Below are positions 33,403 through 44,446 of a DNA stretch of 64,000 bases, in pieces. Below the pieces are notes generated by a model. It saw nothing but the letters and a program-made list of their open reading frames with translations. It was not told where the DNA came from and ran no database searches. Source of the DNA: Dallia pectoralis. Its lineage: Eukaryota; Chordata; Actinopteri; Esociformes; Umbridae. The DNA lies in the NCBI GenBank assembly GCA_029465975.1, contig CM055748.1, positions 15,798,544 through 15,862,543 of the forward strand, given 5' to 3'. The translations under genes and the position numbers were made by a program. Position 1 is the first letter of the stretch, and each line of letters opens with the position of its first letter.

Positions 33403-33849
33403 CTTGGAGTAAGAAATGTTGTTATTCTAACATTTTTGTTTGCCTTTGACAAGGTTAAATAATATCCAAAACCTACTCCGTAGTTTGTGGTTTAAAATGT
33501 ATGTGTTAAGGATGAAATTGAAAACACCCCCGCTTAGCAAATGGTGTCATCCTCTCCTCTTCTACTTGTCCTCTACCTGCACCGCTCAGCACGAACGGCA
33601 TCCAGCGTGAAACACACGCAGAGTGACAACCCGTTATGTAGTGTTGTCAATCAACTAAGTTGCTCCAAAGCTGTGTCACACCTTTTACCATATCGGTGAC
33701 TACTGGAGTCAGTATCCTGAATCACCGTGGTACACCTATAATAAGTGTTTATTTTCGGACTATTTAAGTCCAGTGTGTCGCCGCCGCTGTGGAGTAGCAC
33801 AGGACCTTCTGCTAGAGCGTGAAAGAAAAACAGCAGCGCGACAAATAAA
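33403..33849. other. Unique spacer
   Basis: No recognisable gene. A CpG-containing stretch at 33770-33845 precedes the next array. Confidence 0.45.
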
Positions 33850-35096
33850 CTGTGTACCTGTGTAGTGCGTACCTGTGTAGTGCATACCTGTGTAGTGCGT
33901 TCCTGTGTAGTGCGTACCTGTGTAGTGTGTGTACCTGTGTAGTGCATACCTGTGTAGTGCGTACCTGTGTAGTGCATACCTGTGTAGTGCGTTCCTGTGT
34001 AGTGCGTACCTGTGTAGTGCATACCTGTGTAGTGCGTTCCTGTGTAGTGCGTACCTGTGTAGTGCATACCTGTGTAGTGCGTTCCTGTGTAGTGCGTACC
34101 TGTGCAGTGTGTGTACCTGTGTAGTGCGTTCCTGTGTAGTGTGTGTACCTGTGTAGTGCATACCTGTGTAGTGCGTACCTGTGTAGTGCGTACTTGTGTA
34201 GTGTGTGTACCTGTGTAGTGCGTACCTGTGTAGTGCATACCTGTGTAGTGCGTTCCTGTGTAGTGCGTACCTGTGTAGTGCATACCTGTGTAGTGCGTTC
34301 CTGTGTAGTGCGTACCTGTGCAGTGTGTGTACCTGTGTAGTGCGTTCCTGTGTAGTGTGTGTACCTGTGTAGTGCATACCTGTGTAGTGCGTACCTGTGT
34401 AGTGTGTGTACCTGTGTAGTGTGTGTACCTGTGTAGTGCGTACCTGTGTAGTGTGTGTACCTGTGTAGTGTGTGTACCTGTGTAGTGTGTGTACCTGTGT
34501 AGTGCGTACCTGTGTAGTGCGTACCTGTGTAGTGTGTACCTGTGTAGTGTGTGTACCTGTGTAGTGTGTGTACCTGTGTAGTGCGTTCCTGTGTAATGCG
34601 TACATGTGTAGTGCGTACCCGTGTAGTGCATACCTGTGTAGTGCGTTCCTGTGTAGTGTGTACCTGTGTTGTGCGTACCTGTGTAGTGTGTGTACCTGTG
34701 TAGTGTGTGTACCTGTGTAGTGCATACCTGTGTAGTGCGTACCTGTGTAGTGCGTACCTGTGTAGTGTGTGTACCTGTGTAGTGTGTGTACCTGTGTAGT
34801 GCGTACCTGTGTAGTGTGTGTACCTGTGTAGTGCGTTCCTGTGTAGTGCGTACCTGTGTAGTGCGTACCTGTGTAGTGCGTACCTGTGTAGTGCGCGTAC
34901 CTGTGTAGTGTGTACCTGTGTAGTGCGTACCTGTGTAGTGTGTGTACCTGTGTAGTGCGTACCAGTGTAGTGTGTGTACCTGTGTAGTACGTTTCTGTGT
35001 AGTGCGTACCTGTGTAGTGCGTACCTGTGTAGTGTGTGTACCTGTGTAGTGCGTACCTGTGTAGTGTGTGTACCTGTGTAGTGCTTACCTGTGTGT
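33850..35096. repeat. 15/17-bp minisatellite (about 80 copies)
   Basis: Two interleaved unit lengths: gtacctgtgtagtgc (15 bp, with cat/cgt and acc/tcc variants) and gtgtacctgtgtagtgt (17 bp). Blocks such as 33915-34110 and 34205-34335 are near-identical, showing a higher-order duplication of about 290 bp. Frames open on both strands (HYTGTHYTG, YLCSAYLCS) are artefacts. Confidence 0.93.
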
Positions 35097-35259
35097 GCGT
35101 ACCAGCGGCGGACTGGCCATCTGTGTGATCTGGAGAATTACAGAACGGCCGGTGCGCAATTCACCGGAGCTCCGTCAGCCCCGCGAGATACCCGCCTGCT
35201 TTCGCCGGTGCGCAATTCGGTGTGGACCGCCCCTCCCTCCCAACCCGTACGCTCCGCCA

Positions 35260-36737
35260 CCGATGTGGACACCGGCGGATTACGCGGCGCTACGTGAGTG
35301 GAGGGAACTTCAGTACTCCGAGTCCGAAGAGGAGGATTCAGATGAGTACTGGGAGGATTCTGAGGAGGACGACATAATAGAGAGGCTCAGCAGGGAGCAT
35401 ATTGTGCGGCTGGGTCTTGAACCTCCTTCGCAGCCCAAGAGGGCTGCCGTCGCGCAGCATCAGATGGCTGTCACTCCGCAGCCTAATGTGGCTGAGACAC
35501 CGCGACCCCCACCCACTTCTCGCCCTAAGGTAGAACCCATGTCCATGGAGGAAATTGCCCGGAATTTTTTTCCGGCGGGGGGGGGGGCGCATATCCGAGA
35601 CCGGTCATCCTATTCTGCCCGAGACCGGTCTTTCTGCCCTATTTGAGACCAAACGGTCTGTCCTGCCCGAGACCAGACTGAATGTATTGCCCGAGTCTGG
35701 TGCTCCTAACCTGTCTGTGTCTCCCGTTTATTCTGAGCCTGTCCCCGCCCTTTCTGAGCCTGTCCCCGCCCTTTCTGAGCCTGTCCCCGCCCTTTCTGAG
35801 CCTGTCCCCGCCCTTTCTGAGCCTGTCCCTGCCCTTTCTGAGCCTGTCCCCGCCCTTTCTGAGCCTGTCCCCGCCCTTTCTGAGCCTGTCCCCGCCCTTT
35901 CTGAGCCTGTCCCCGTACCTTCTGAGCCTGTCCCCATCCCTGAGTCTGTCCTCATTGTCTTGGAGCCTGTCCTTATGGTCCCTGAACCTGTCCCTACTGT
36001 TTCTGAACCTGTCCCTGCTGTTTCTGAACCTGTCCCTACTGTTTCTGAACCTGTCCCTACTGTTTCTGTGTCAGTTCCCGCCTCTGCGTCTGTTCCTGTC
36101 TCCTTACCCACCTGTGTTTTTGTCCCCGTTCCCGTCCCACTCACTGTCTCTGATCCGGTCCATGTCCCCCTCTTCGATCCCGTCCTAGTCCCCCTCTTCG
36201 ATCCCGTCCTAGTCCCTGTCTCTTCGCCCGTCCGTGTTCCGTGTTCCGTCTCGACCTCCGCCCTCGGCTCCGCCCCCGCATTCGTCCCTTCGCCCGCCCC
36301 CGTCCGTATCTCCGTTCCTGATTCCGCCAGGTGGACCTCCTGACCCTCATCCGCCGGGTCGATCTGCTGATCTGTCTCTGCCGACGCGGCCACCTGACCT
36401 GCATTCGACGGGGAGACCTCCTGATCCGTCTCTGCTGTTCTGGCCTCCTGATCCGTCTCCGCCGGTCAGACCTCCTGATCAGTCTCCGCCGGTCAGACCT
36501 CCTGATCCGTCTCCGCCGGTCTGGCCTCCTGATCCGTCTCCGCCAGGACGACCTCCTGACCGGCTTTCTTCGGGCCGACCTCCTGACCTGCATCTGTCGG
36601 TTCTGTCTCCTGATCTGTCTCCGCCCTTCCGGGTTTCTACTGCGCCTCCGCCTGTCAGGCCTCCGGACACTGAGTTGGTTCTGTTTTTTTTTTGGGGGCG
36701 CATCAGGAGCCGCGCCCTTAACGGGGGGGTTATGTAA
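35260..36737 (+). pseudogene. Proline-rich ORF of the LTR element
   Basis: Three overlapping plus frames probably come from one ORF. The first (from MWTPADYAALREW at 35260) has an acidic stretch (SESEEEDSDEYWEDSEEDD, about residues 20-38) and a basic, proline-rich part. An 11-G run at 35577-35587 marks a likely frameshift. The second (to 36343) is dominated by EPVPALS repeats and valine-proline pairs. The third (36234-36737) repeats RPPDPSPP-type blocks and ends NGGVM at the polypurine tract. No enzyme motif or signal peptide is visible. The role is unknown; it could be a gag- or env-position accessory protein. Confidence 0.5.
35735..35925 (+). repeat. 21-bp in-frame repeat (9 copies)
   Basis: The unit gagcctgtccccgccctttct encodes EPVPALS. 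Copies are almost identical (one cct for ccc), so this is a recent in-frame expansion. Confidence 0.95.
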
Positions 36738-37124
36738 CAATCTGACCTTTCTGTCCCGTGTTTTGTCAGAGTGACACACCCCCTGTCAGCGGAGAAAGAC
36801 TAATCAAGGACATTATATGCACCTGTGCTGCCGACGCATCTGTGTCGAGTTGTAGCAATCAGGGACTGTACTTAGGTTGCTGTGTTTCAGTGGTCGAGTG
36901 CAGATCATAGCGTTGGACTACGTGTAAATGAATGACGTGTGTTTGCTTGAGTTACATATCCTGGTGAACGGTACGGTTTTGGTTATTTTTAAACCACTGT
37001 TATTTTGTTACGACGAAGTGTCGTCTCTGTCTCCTGTCCGCCGTCTACTATTAAAAGACGTGTTATTTTGGAAAACTCTGCGTTTGCGTCCTGCCTATAC
37101 TGCCAGCAAACACCAATCATTACA
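36733..37124 (+). mobile_element. 3' LTR
   Basis: Starts TGTAACAATCTGACC after the polypurine tract and ends CAATCATTACA. It contains cattatatgc (TATA-like, about 36815) and attaaaag as a possible polyadenylation signal (about 37051). No second LTR is visible upstream. Confidence 0.8.
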
Positions 37125-37546
37125 CAGTGTTGTATAGAGCTAACTCTCTTCCAGGCCACATTGCTAAGATTCTAAATATTATAAGTTTCAGAAAACAAAT
37201 AAAATATTTTTTTTATGTTAACTTAGGATGGAGATAGAGGTATATGTGTGTGTATGTATATGTGCATATGTGAGTATGTATAGATGTATACTTGTATTTT
37301 GTATTTTTGAGAATTTGTTGTTGTTTCGGTGTAGGATTGTTTGTTTTCATGTTATGTGTTATGTGGACCCCAGGAAGAATAGCGGATGCATTTGTTGCAA
37401 AAGCTAATGGGGATCCTAATAAAATAAAATAAAAATACTCCAGGACGGCCGGCCCACCACCCGCCACACACACAGTCATCACCAGTTTTTTTCTAATAGC
37501 GATATCCCTGTTTGGAGCCGTAGGACCCTGGTTCAATTCCCCATAC
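37125..37546. mobile_element. LINE 3' tail fragment and spacer
   Basis: The stretch at about 37355-37437 (tggaccccaggaagaatagc, gctaatggggatcctaat, then aaataaaataaa) is the 3' end of a common fish LINE. The rest, including a (tgtatg)-rich stretch at 37236-37290, is unassigned. Confidence 0.6.
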
Positions 37547-37762
37547 CTGGGGTCCGTTTCAAGAATGTGGTTTAACAAACTCTAAATCTAACCCTGACCT
37601 CGGAGTTGATTTACACTAAGATGGAAAACGCAGAGTTTTCGGTTTCAGAACAGCTGATTTGAGTTGGTTCAATCAACCCAGAGTAGGTTCCCTCAGAGTT
37701 ACGCGCGTGCACCGCCGTTATAAAAAGGCAGCATGAATGGAGCCACGATTCTACGATTCACC

Positions 37763-37893
37763 ATGGCAACCAGCATTACTACCGCATACGTCACCCCAAG
37801 CTTGAAATACTGATGCAAGCTTACGGCGACTATGAACACGTATTTAAAAATAAATTGCTGCTCGGGTCAACCCGAAGTTCCAATATAGTGTTT
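37763..37893 (+). pseudogene. Harbinger Myb-like protein, N-terminal fragment
   Basis: A start MATSITTAYVTP (atggcaaccag, 37763) shifts by one base into LEILMQAYGDYEHVFKNKLL at about 37802-37860. This resembles the first helix of the Myb/SANT-like (MADF-type) DNA-binding accessory protein of Harbinger transposons. The frame stops within about 15 further codons. No DDE nuclease frame is present. Confidence 0.65.
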
Positions 37894-38452
37894 TAATTTG
37901 ATTTTTAATTCACACAATAATTTTAATTAATACTAATGTTTTTTTACACACTGTTAGAAGAAACTACACACATGCCCGAAATACACATATGCTCATATTT
38001 TATCACAAGTGTTACTGGTAAAAACTGGTAGAATTGTATTGACGCTATATTTGTGTGCCATCAATGCAGCCAATCGCATTAGGAAATCCTAAAATAAATT
38101 AAAATAATGTATACCAGTCTGATATTGCAGCACCATGTCATTAACCGAATTATAATTAATAGCTATTCATTGTAAAGGGTTTTGCATTCACATGCAATGG
38201 TGTGGACCTCTTCTTTAATGTCTCTCACTGGTTTGTGTCCAGGGAACACGACAAACACGTTAAATATAAAGGCTCTGTATACAGTGGCTGTACTAATACT
38301 GCCCTAAAACTGACGTTTGCAAAAAACGTAATGCAACACAAATAATCTGCTCGGATGTAATAGCATGTCCACGATGGGTTACATTAGTGATATGAGGATG
38401 GGTAAGGTTATGTACATATCTGATAGACTGTAAAGATAAACTAAACCGCTCA

Positions 38453-38778
38453 GATAGGAAGTTATCTGGAAATTAAAACACATCTAGTCGGGTTTCCTCA
38501 ATATCTGATAGGAAGTTATCTGGAAATTAAAACACATCTAGTCGGGTTTCCTCAATATCTGATAGGAAGTTATCTGGAAATTAAAACACATCTAGTCGGG
38601 TTTCCTCAATATCTGATAGGAAGTTATCTGGAAATTAAAATACATCTAGTCGGGTTTCCTCAATATCTGATAGGAAGTTATCTGGAAATTAAAACACATC
38701 TAGTCGGGTTTCCTCAATATCTGATAGGAAGTTATCCGGAAATTAAAATACATCTAGTCGGGTTTCCTCAATATCAAC
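38453..38778. repeat. 54-bp minisatellite (6 copies)
   Basis: The unit gataggaagttatctggaaa plus ttaaaacacatctagtcggg plus tttcctcaatatct, spaced 54 bp (38453, 38507). Differences are limited to acac/atac and tctgg/tccgg. It lies inside the Harbinger-like element. Confidence 0.95.
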
Positions 38779-39221
38779 ATCTCCTGACGTATGTTTAACT
38801 CCCTGTGAAGTAGGCCTACAGCTTCTTCAACTGCAGGATCGTGCAACAAAAGGACATGTCATGTTCGAGAAAAATAACCTTTAATCTATAACGTCACCTA
38901 AGTAGGCCTAAGTTAATAAAACAATCCTATTTTATTCATGCAGATGACAACACTGCGCTAAAATGCGCCTGATACTGACTGAATTAATTAAAAATGAAAT
39001 GAAAGAGCGCTGCTTCAAAGGGAGGAGACTGAGAGAAACTCCAGGTTTATTGAAGAAAAACTGCTCCCGACCAGGTTAGGTTCACAGACTCAGTTACCAT
39101 AGTAACTGACTCTGAGGTTAAGTTACCTCCCTTTCTGAAACAGAAAACTCAGTGTTTCCCTCATCTCAGTGTAAACAAACTCAGAGTTTTCACTAAACCT
39201 CCTTTCTGAAACGGACCCCAG

Positions 39222-39416
39222 ATGACTCAACTTTAAAAAAAAAAATTTAAACTTTTATTTTCAGCTAAACTTCAACATTGTAATTGTAAAATTCCACATG
39301 CAGTAGCTAATATTAAGAAATGTGTTGTGTGAACTCTCACAATAAGCTGGTGCTCTGAAAAGATCTAAAAAAAAATCTGGATTTTTGAGTGAGTTGAACC
39401 AATGTTAAAATGATTA
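39222..39416. other. Spacer between two DNA transposons
   Basis: AT-rich; no feature seen. Confidence 0.5.
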
Positions 39417-39427
39417 TCGTATTTTCC

Positions 39428-40710
39428 GGACTATAAGTCGCTCTGGAATATAAGTCGCATCAGTCAAAATATGCGTAATGACGAGGGAAAAACATATATA
39501 AGTCGCACCGGACTATAAGTCGCATCAGTCAAAATATGCGTCATGACGAGGGGAAAAACATATATAAGTCGCATCAGTCAAAATATGCGTCATGATGAGG
39601 GAAAAAACATATATAAGTCGCACCGGACTATAAGTCTCATCAGTCAAAATATGCGTCATGACGAGGGAAAATTATATATAAGTCGCTCCGGACTATAAGT
39701 CTCATCAGTCAAAATATGCGTCATGACGAGGGAAAAACATATATAAGTAGCACCGGACTATAAGTCACATCAGTCAAAATATGCGTCATGACGAGGGAAA
39801 AACATATATAAGTCACATCAGTCAAAATATGCGTCATGACGAGGGAAAATTATATATAAGTCGCACCGGACTATAAGTCACATCAGTCAAAATATGCGTC
39901 ATGACGAGGGAAAAACATATATAAGTCGCACCGGACTATAAGTCGCATCAGTCAAAATATGACATGACGAGGGAAAACATATATAAGTCGCACCGGACTA
40001 TAAGTCTCATCAGTCAAAATATGACATGACGAGGGAAAATTATATATAAGTCGCACCGGACTATAAGTCTCATCAGTCAAAATATGCGTCATGACGAGGG
40101 AAAAACATATATAAGTCGCACCGGACTATAAGTCTCATCAGTCAAAATATGACATGACGAGGGAAAAACATATATAAGTCGCACCGGACTATAAGTCTCA
40201 TCAGTCAAAATATGCGTCATGACGAGGGAAAAACATATATAAGTCGCACCGGACTATAAGTCGCATCAGTCAAAATATGCGTCATGACGAGGGAAGAACA
40301 TATATAAGTCGCACCGGACTATAAGTCTCATCAGTCAAAATATGCGTCATGACGAGGGAAAAACATATATAAGTCGCACCGGACTATAAGTCGCATCAGT
40401 CAAAATATGACATGACGAGGGAAAACATATAAGTCGCACCGGACTATAAGTCTCATCAGTCAAAATATGCGTCATGACGAGGGAAAATTATATATAAGTC
40501 GCACCGGACTATAAGTCGCATCAGTCAAAATATGCGGTCATGACGAGGGAAAACATATATACCGGACTATAAGTCTCATCAGTCAAAATATGCTATAAGG
40601 GGAAAATATATAAGCATTTATAAGTTTTATGTATATTCACCGGAAAAGTCTCAAGTCAAAATATGCGTCATGACGAGGAAAAACATATATAAGTCGCTCC
40701 GGAAATAAGT
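39428..40710. repeat. About 65-bp array of transposon subterminal sequence
   Basis: The unit ggactataagtcgcatcagt, caaaatatgcgtcatgacga, gggaaaaacatatataagtc, gcacc is repeated roughly 18 times with short deletions (gacatgacg for gcgtcatgacg). Every unit repeats the ggactataagtcgc motif found in the terminal inverted repeat. The last 120 bp are degraded. Confidence 0.93.
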
Positions 40711-40938
40711 CGCATTTGTTTTACATTTTATTCTGGAACATTTAATCACAGAACAACAGGCTGAATGGGTGTCCGGTATGTTAACGTAACACATAAAAAC
40801 GTTTTTCAACTAGGATATAGAACATTCGTCTGAATAGGTTAAATTAACATAACAAGCCAGCGAGTCCAACAAGCGAGTTCCCCGGTAAGGATGTTCACTA
40901 AACTCCCGATGTCATTCAACATCACTAAATCCATCGAA

Positions 40939-41215
40939 TTATTCATCCTCTGTGTCACTTATGAACAAGACCGCCTGGGCGTGGAGACGTAACTCCACCG
41001 TTGACAAGCCTCTCCCGGCAGCACGTTGTTCAAGCACCCATCTGTGGACTCGTTCCTCCAGCGCTGGACATCTGGCTTTCGGCCAGCGATTAGCTTTCTT
41101 TGTTTTCTTCATCGCGGTTAAAGTTACCTCTGCTTTTCGCCAGTCCCTCACAAGTTTCTCACTCTAAACTTTCTTTCTGCTGCTCGATGACCGTTTTCGG
41201 CTGCATACTTTATTA
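40939..41215 (-). pseudogene. Pogo-type transposase N-terminal fragment
   Basis: The minus strand near 41210 reads YAAENGHRAAERKF, then a frameshift, then RDWRKAEVTLTAMKKTKKAN and CPALEERVHRWVLEQRAAGR, ending SDTEDE. The first part is the Brinker/Psq-like helix-turn-helix and the second the CENP-B-type domain (LE..VHRWVLEQR..G). The frame stops about 25 residues after it, so the DDE domain is lost, as in a non-autonomous derivative. Confidence 0.8.
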
Positions 41216-41747
41216 CTGTAGCTGACGCGGAAGTTTGTTGATGCGTCTCCATGGCGACAGAGTGAATGTGCGCAACTGTATTATCACTGAGTTACTTCAC
41301 TATATGCAGTTATAATAGTTATAATAATGTAGAGAATTTAATAAGTGAAACACTGTGATAATGTTTTATTTTATTTACAGAGAAATAACTTTAATTTGGT
41401 TTGATAAAGTTACACACTGCCCCGGAAGTAGAGTCACCGGCGTAGGTCAGAGTTCAGAGAGAGTTGAGAGAGGAGCGAACAAAAAGAGAGTTGTAAAGTG
41501 ATGAACGTTTGAGAGATTGTTTTATATTTTCTACCGCTGGTTGCACTTGGCAAACCGTTTTCACGATGCAATTGTGCAGAGTTGTTTATGGTGTTTTTCT
41601 ACAGAACGCTGGAAATAATAAACTCGCACGTTTGCATCTTTTTTCAGTTGTATTTCTGTTAATGTTAATATATAAGTCGCACCTGACTATAAGTCGCAGG
41701 ACCAGCCAAACTATAAAAAAGTGCGACTTATAGTCCGGAAAATACGG

Positions 41748-42017
41748 TATGTTATTTTTCAATAGACATAATTTTTGTTTTTGTGTGTAAAGTGGTTGGG
41801 TGGTTGGTGGCAGTGGGGCTCATTGGGTGCTCAGAACCCCTAAAGCTCTGACCCTAGAATCACCCCTGTCCCCATCTAAGGCAGCTGCTACAAATCCTTG
41901 TTCAAACCTACTTCAAGTTTTAATGTTTGCATTTATAGAACTTAATCACACAAACTGTAACTGGAAGAGAAAGAGTTAATGGACACCAGACAAGTGTTCA
42001 GGGATCTGGAGGGAAAG
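41748..42017. other. Spacer
   Basis: Unique sequence; no feature recognised. Confidence 0.5.
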
Positions 42018-42737
42018 ACAGTTTTTAACAATGACTTTGTTACTATTTTCAAAACCTTGATGTCATTTTCCACAACTCTAGACACAAAACTCACAACCAA
42101 TGATCACAGTGCACATTTTTCAAAACTCGAACCCTTTTCTTAATTGCTTGGATACAATACACATAAAACATAGATCATTTGTTCATTCAACAAAAATCAC
42201 CTGTTCAATATTACACATCTTAACATCAAAGTACTACTATTTCAAAAGGCAATTCACACGACACTACATTACATTTCAAATGAGTGTCTGTTCATTTCCT
42301 TACTTTGATCTAACTATCAATTGATACAACTGCTTAATATGATAAGTAACTGCTACATTATACTTAATGCATAGTTGTATGGAAACAGACAAACAATCTT
42401 TCATGTTTACAGTAAATCATGAAAGTTTCAAGATAACGCAATTCATTGTCACCAATTAGCGTGTAGCATGAACCAATTAGACTACAATATCCATGGATGT
42501 AGCCTAATATTTTATCATACTGTAATGCTTCAACATACACTGTGTCTATGGTCCCAAATACTGTACCACCTTTTCAGACTATTTACAGTACTGACAGTAC
42601 TACACTGTATAGATGCAGGCCCTTGTAATTGCTTGTCCAATTCAGCCAACCCGTTACTGATGATTTAGTGCACATTGTGAAATGAGTATATAAAGAGTTG
42701 ATTGGGATCCAATTGCAAGGGCATAGTGATACGTAAC

Positions 42738-43455
42738 ATGGAGCCAGCAGGTGATCCAGGTCACAATGGAGGTCAAGCAGTGGTGGCAGGAAGACGAGGA
42801 AGACGTGTTGGTCAAAGGAATGGCAGGGGACAGGCACCCCTTCTGAGAGGTGGTCGTGGGCCTCGTTTGAGAGGTGTGGGGGAACGTGGTAGAGGACAAG
42901 GCCACGGACCAAGCCAGCGACAGCATAGTGTCCAATGAACTTCGGCAGTGGTAGTAGACCATGTCATAAATCATGGCATGACAATGACTAAGGCAGCTAC
43001 AATGATACAACCAAACCTCAGAAGGTCAACCGAGGCCTCAATAATCAGGACTCCACAATGAGAACCAGTAGGTTATCAGCATGCATTATGCTACTCTCAA
43101 ATGACTGCATATCAATGTGTATCACAGAATAGCTGATGTGACCAAGTGTCTTCTTACTCTAATGTTCCCTGTAGAATTGTGATCAGGCCAAATAGTGGAG
43201 GCAGAGGCAAAACTCTAACTGACCAACAAGAGCAGGCTGTGGTCGATTTGGTTTGGGACAGAAATGATATTCGTCTTACAGAAATTCGCCAGCATATCTT
43301 GGACAATGAAGACATTTTCAACGATGTGGGATCCATACGTTTGCAGACTATTGCACGCATTCTGAAAGGCACCAGGTACCAATAAAACAACTACACCGTG
43401 TGCCTTTGGAACGAAATGCAGACAGAGTGAAGCAAATGAGGACTGAGTATGTTCA
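42738..43455 (+). pseudogene. IS630-type transposase, N-terminal exons
   Basis: MEPAGDPGHNGGQA at 42738 opens an arginine/glycine-rich N-terminus like that of fish IS630-type transposases. After a stop, VVVDHVINHGMTMTKAA at about 42947 matches the first helix-turn-helix. IRPNSGGRGKTLTDQQEQAV (from about 43182) and LTEIRQHIL, IARILKG carry the second helix-turn-helix, and LHRVPLERNADRVKQMR runs to 43455. A GT..AG pair (43456 to about 43551: caggtaaattc ... tatttttagag) would remove an intron. Premature stops show it is inactive. Confidence 0.8.
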
Positions 43456-43551
43456 GGTAAATTCAGTTTGAAGACGGTTGTTGTAAAAACAGTCACAAAA
43501 ATTCTACGTTGTACACTAATCTCTAAATCTCTTTCCAACCTGTATTTTTAG

Positions 43552-44446
43552 AGGGTGATGAGCTGGATATTGATGAAGACCATCACAAATTGATATATTT
43601 GGATGAGGTTTTAATCTGACCAAGACAAGGAGAGGTCAGAATTTCATTGGCCAGCGGGCAACCATCCAAATATCTGGACAACGTGGGGCCAACATGACCA
43701 TGTTTGCAGCTATATCAGAAGATGGTGTGGTGGGAAAAAGACCTCATATTGGACCATATAATGCAGCTCTCCTTGTAACCATGTGTGCAGCTATATCAGA
43801 TGATGGTGTGGTGTGACACAGACCTCATATTGGACCATATAATGCAGCTCTCCTTGTAACCATGTGTGCAGCTATATCAGAAGATGGTGTGGTGGGAAAC
43901 AGACCTCATATTGGACCATATAATGCAGCTCTCCTTGTAACCATGTGAGCAGCTATATCAGAAGATGGTGTGGTGTGACACAGACCTCATATTGGACCAT
44001 ATAATGCAGCTCTCCTTGTCACCATGTGAGCAGCTATATCAGATGATGGTGTGGTGTGACACAGACCTCATATTGGACCATATAATGCAGCTCTCCTTGT
44101 CACCATGTGTGCAGCCATATCAGTTGATGGTGTGGTGGGAAACAGACCTCATATTGGACCATATAATGCAGCTCTCCTTGTAACCATGTGTGCAGCCATA
44201 TCAGATGATGGTGTGGTGGGAAACAGACCTCATATTGGACCATATAATGCAGCTCTCCTTGTAACCATGTGTGCAGCTATATCAGATGATGGTGTGGTGT
44301 GACACAGACCTCATATTGGACCATATAATGCAGCTCTCCTTGTCACCTTTCTTAATGAGCACGATCAGGTCTGTAGAGCTGAAGGTGTGACCTATGTCAT
44401 AGTGTGGGACAATGTCAGGTTCCATCATGCTCATGTGGTGCAAGTT
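43552..44446 (+). pseudogene. IS630-type transposase, DDE domain with tandem copies
   Basis: After the intron-like gap, IYLDE at about 43591 provides the first catalytic aspartate region. QNFIGQRATIQ and GQRGANMTMFAAISEDGVVG follow in shifted frames. The 27-codon block CAAISDDGVVGNRPHIGPYN is then repeated about eight times. VTYVIVWDNVRFHHAHVV at about 44388-44440 carries the second conserved aspartate (VWDNxxxH). The frame then runs into the 23-bp array. Frameshifts and stops occur, so it is a pseudogene. Confidence 0.82.
43701..44345 (+). repeat. 81-bp in-frame array (about 8 copies)
   Basis: The unit is atgtgtgcagctatatcaga, tgatggtgtggtgggaaaca, gacctcatattggaccatat, aatgcagctctccttgtaac c; spacing 81 bp (43781 to 43862). 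Variants are gatgatg/gaagatg/gttgatg and gggaaac/gtgacac, the second changing frame content (ggtgtgaca). Copies alternate between the two variants rather than being random. Confidence 0.93.

Larger units (their letters stand above)
35097..37124 (+). mobile_element. LTR retrotransposon 3' end
   Basis: A long plus-strand proline-rich coding region (about 35260-36735) runs to a polypurine tract (gggggggtt, 36723-36731) directly before an LTR starting TGTAACAA at 36733. No pol gene is visible; the 15/17-bp array lies upstream. The layout matches the terminal part of fish Gypsy-type elements that carry an extra ORF before the 3' LTR. The first 40 bp (ggcggactggccatct) are a common fish repeat motif and may be a separate fragment. 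Confidence 0.65.
37547..39221. mobile_element. PIF/Harbinger-like element
   Basis: Terminal inverted repeats CTGGGGTCCGTTTC (37547) and GAAACGGACCCCAG (ending 39221) match exactly over 14 bp, with further similar subterminal text (aaactctaaatc against actcagagtttt). This terminus is typical of fish Harbinger elements. Flanking trinucleotides (tac, atg) do not match. The interior holds a Myb-like ORF fragment and a 54-bp array. Confidence 0.75.
39417..41747. mobile_element. Pogo-like Tc1/mariner element
   Basis: Left end TCGTATTTTCCGGACTATAA; right end on the minus strand CCGTATTTTCCGGACTATAA. TA flanks both sides (39415-39416 and 41748-41749). A relic of a pogo-type DNA-binding domain lies inside on the minus strand. 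Subterminal sequence has been amplified on the left (39428-40710). This terminus is widespread in fish genomes. Confidence 0.85.

Noticed and set aside
33651..34725. Histidine/threonine-rich 326- and 321-codon minus ORFs
   Set aside because: Products of the 15/17-bp minisatellite; frames change with each 17-bp unit.
36141..36779. Arginine-rich 212-codon minus-strand ORF
   Set aside because: Antisense shadow of the proline-rich retrotransposon ORF.
42654..43010. Minus-strand ORFs of 109-118 codons
   Set aside because: Antisense to the transposase N-terminus; no motif.
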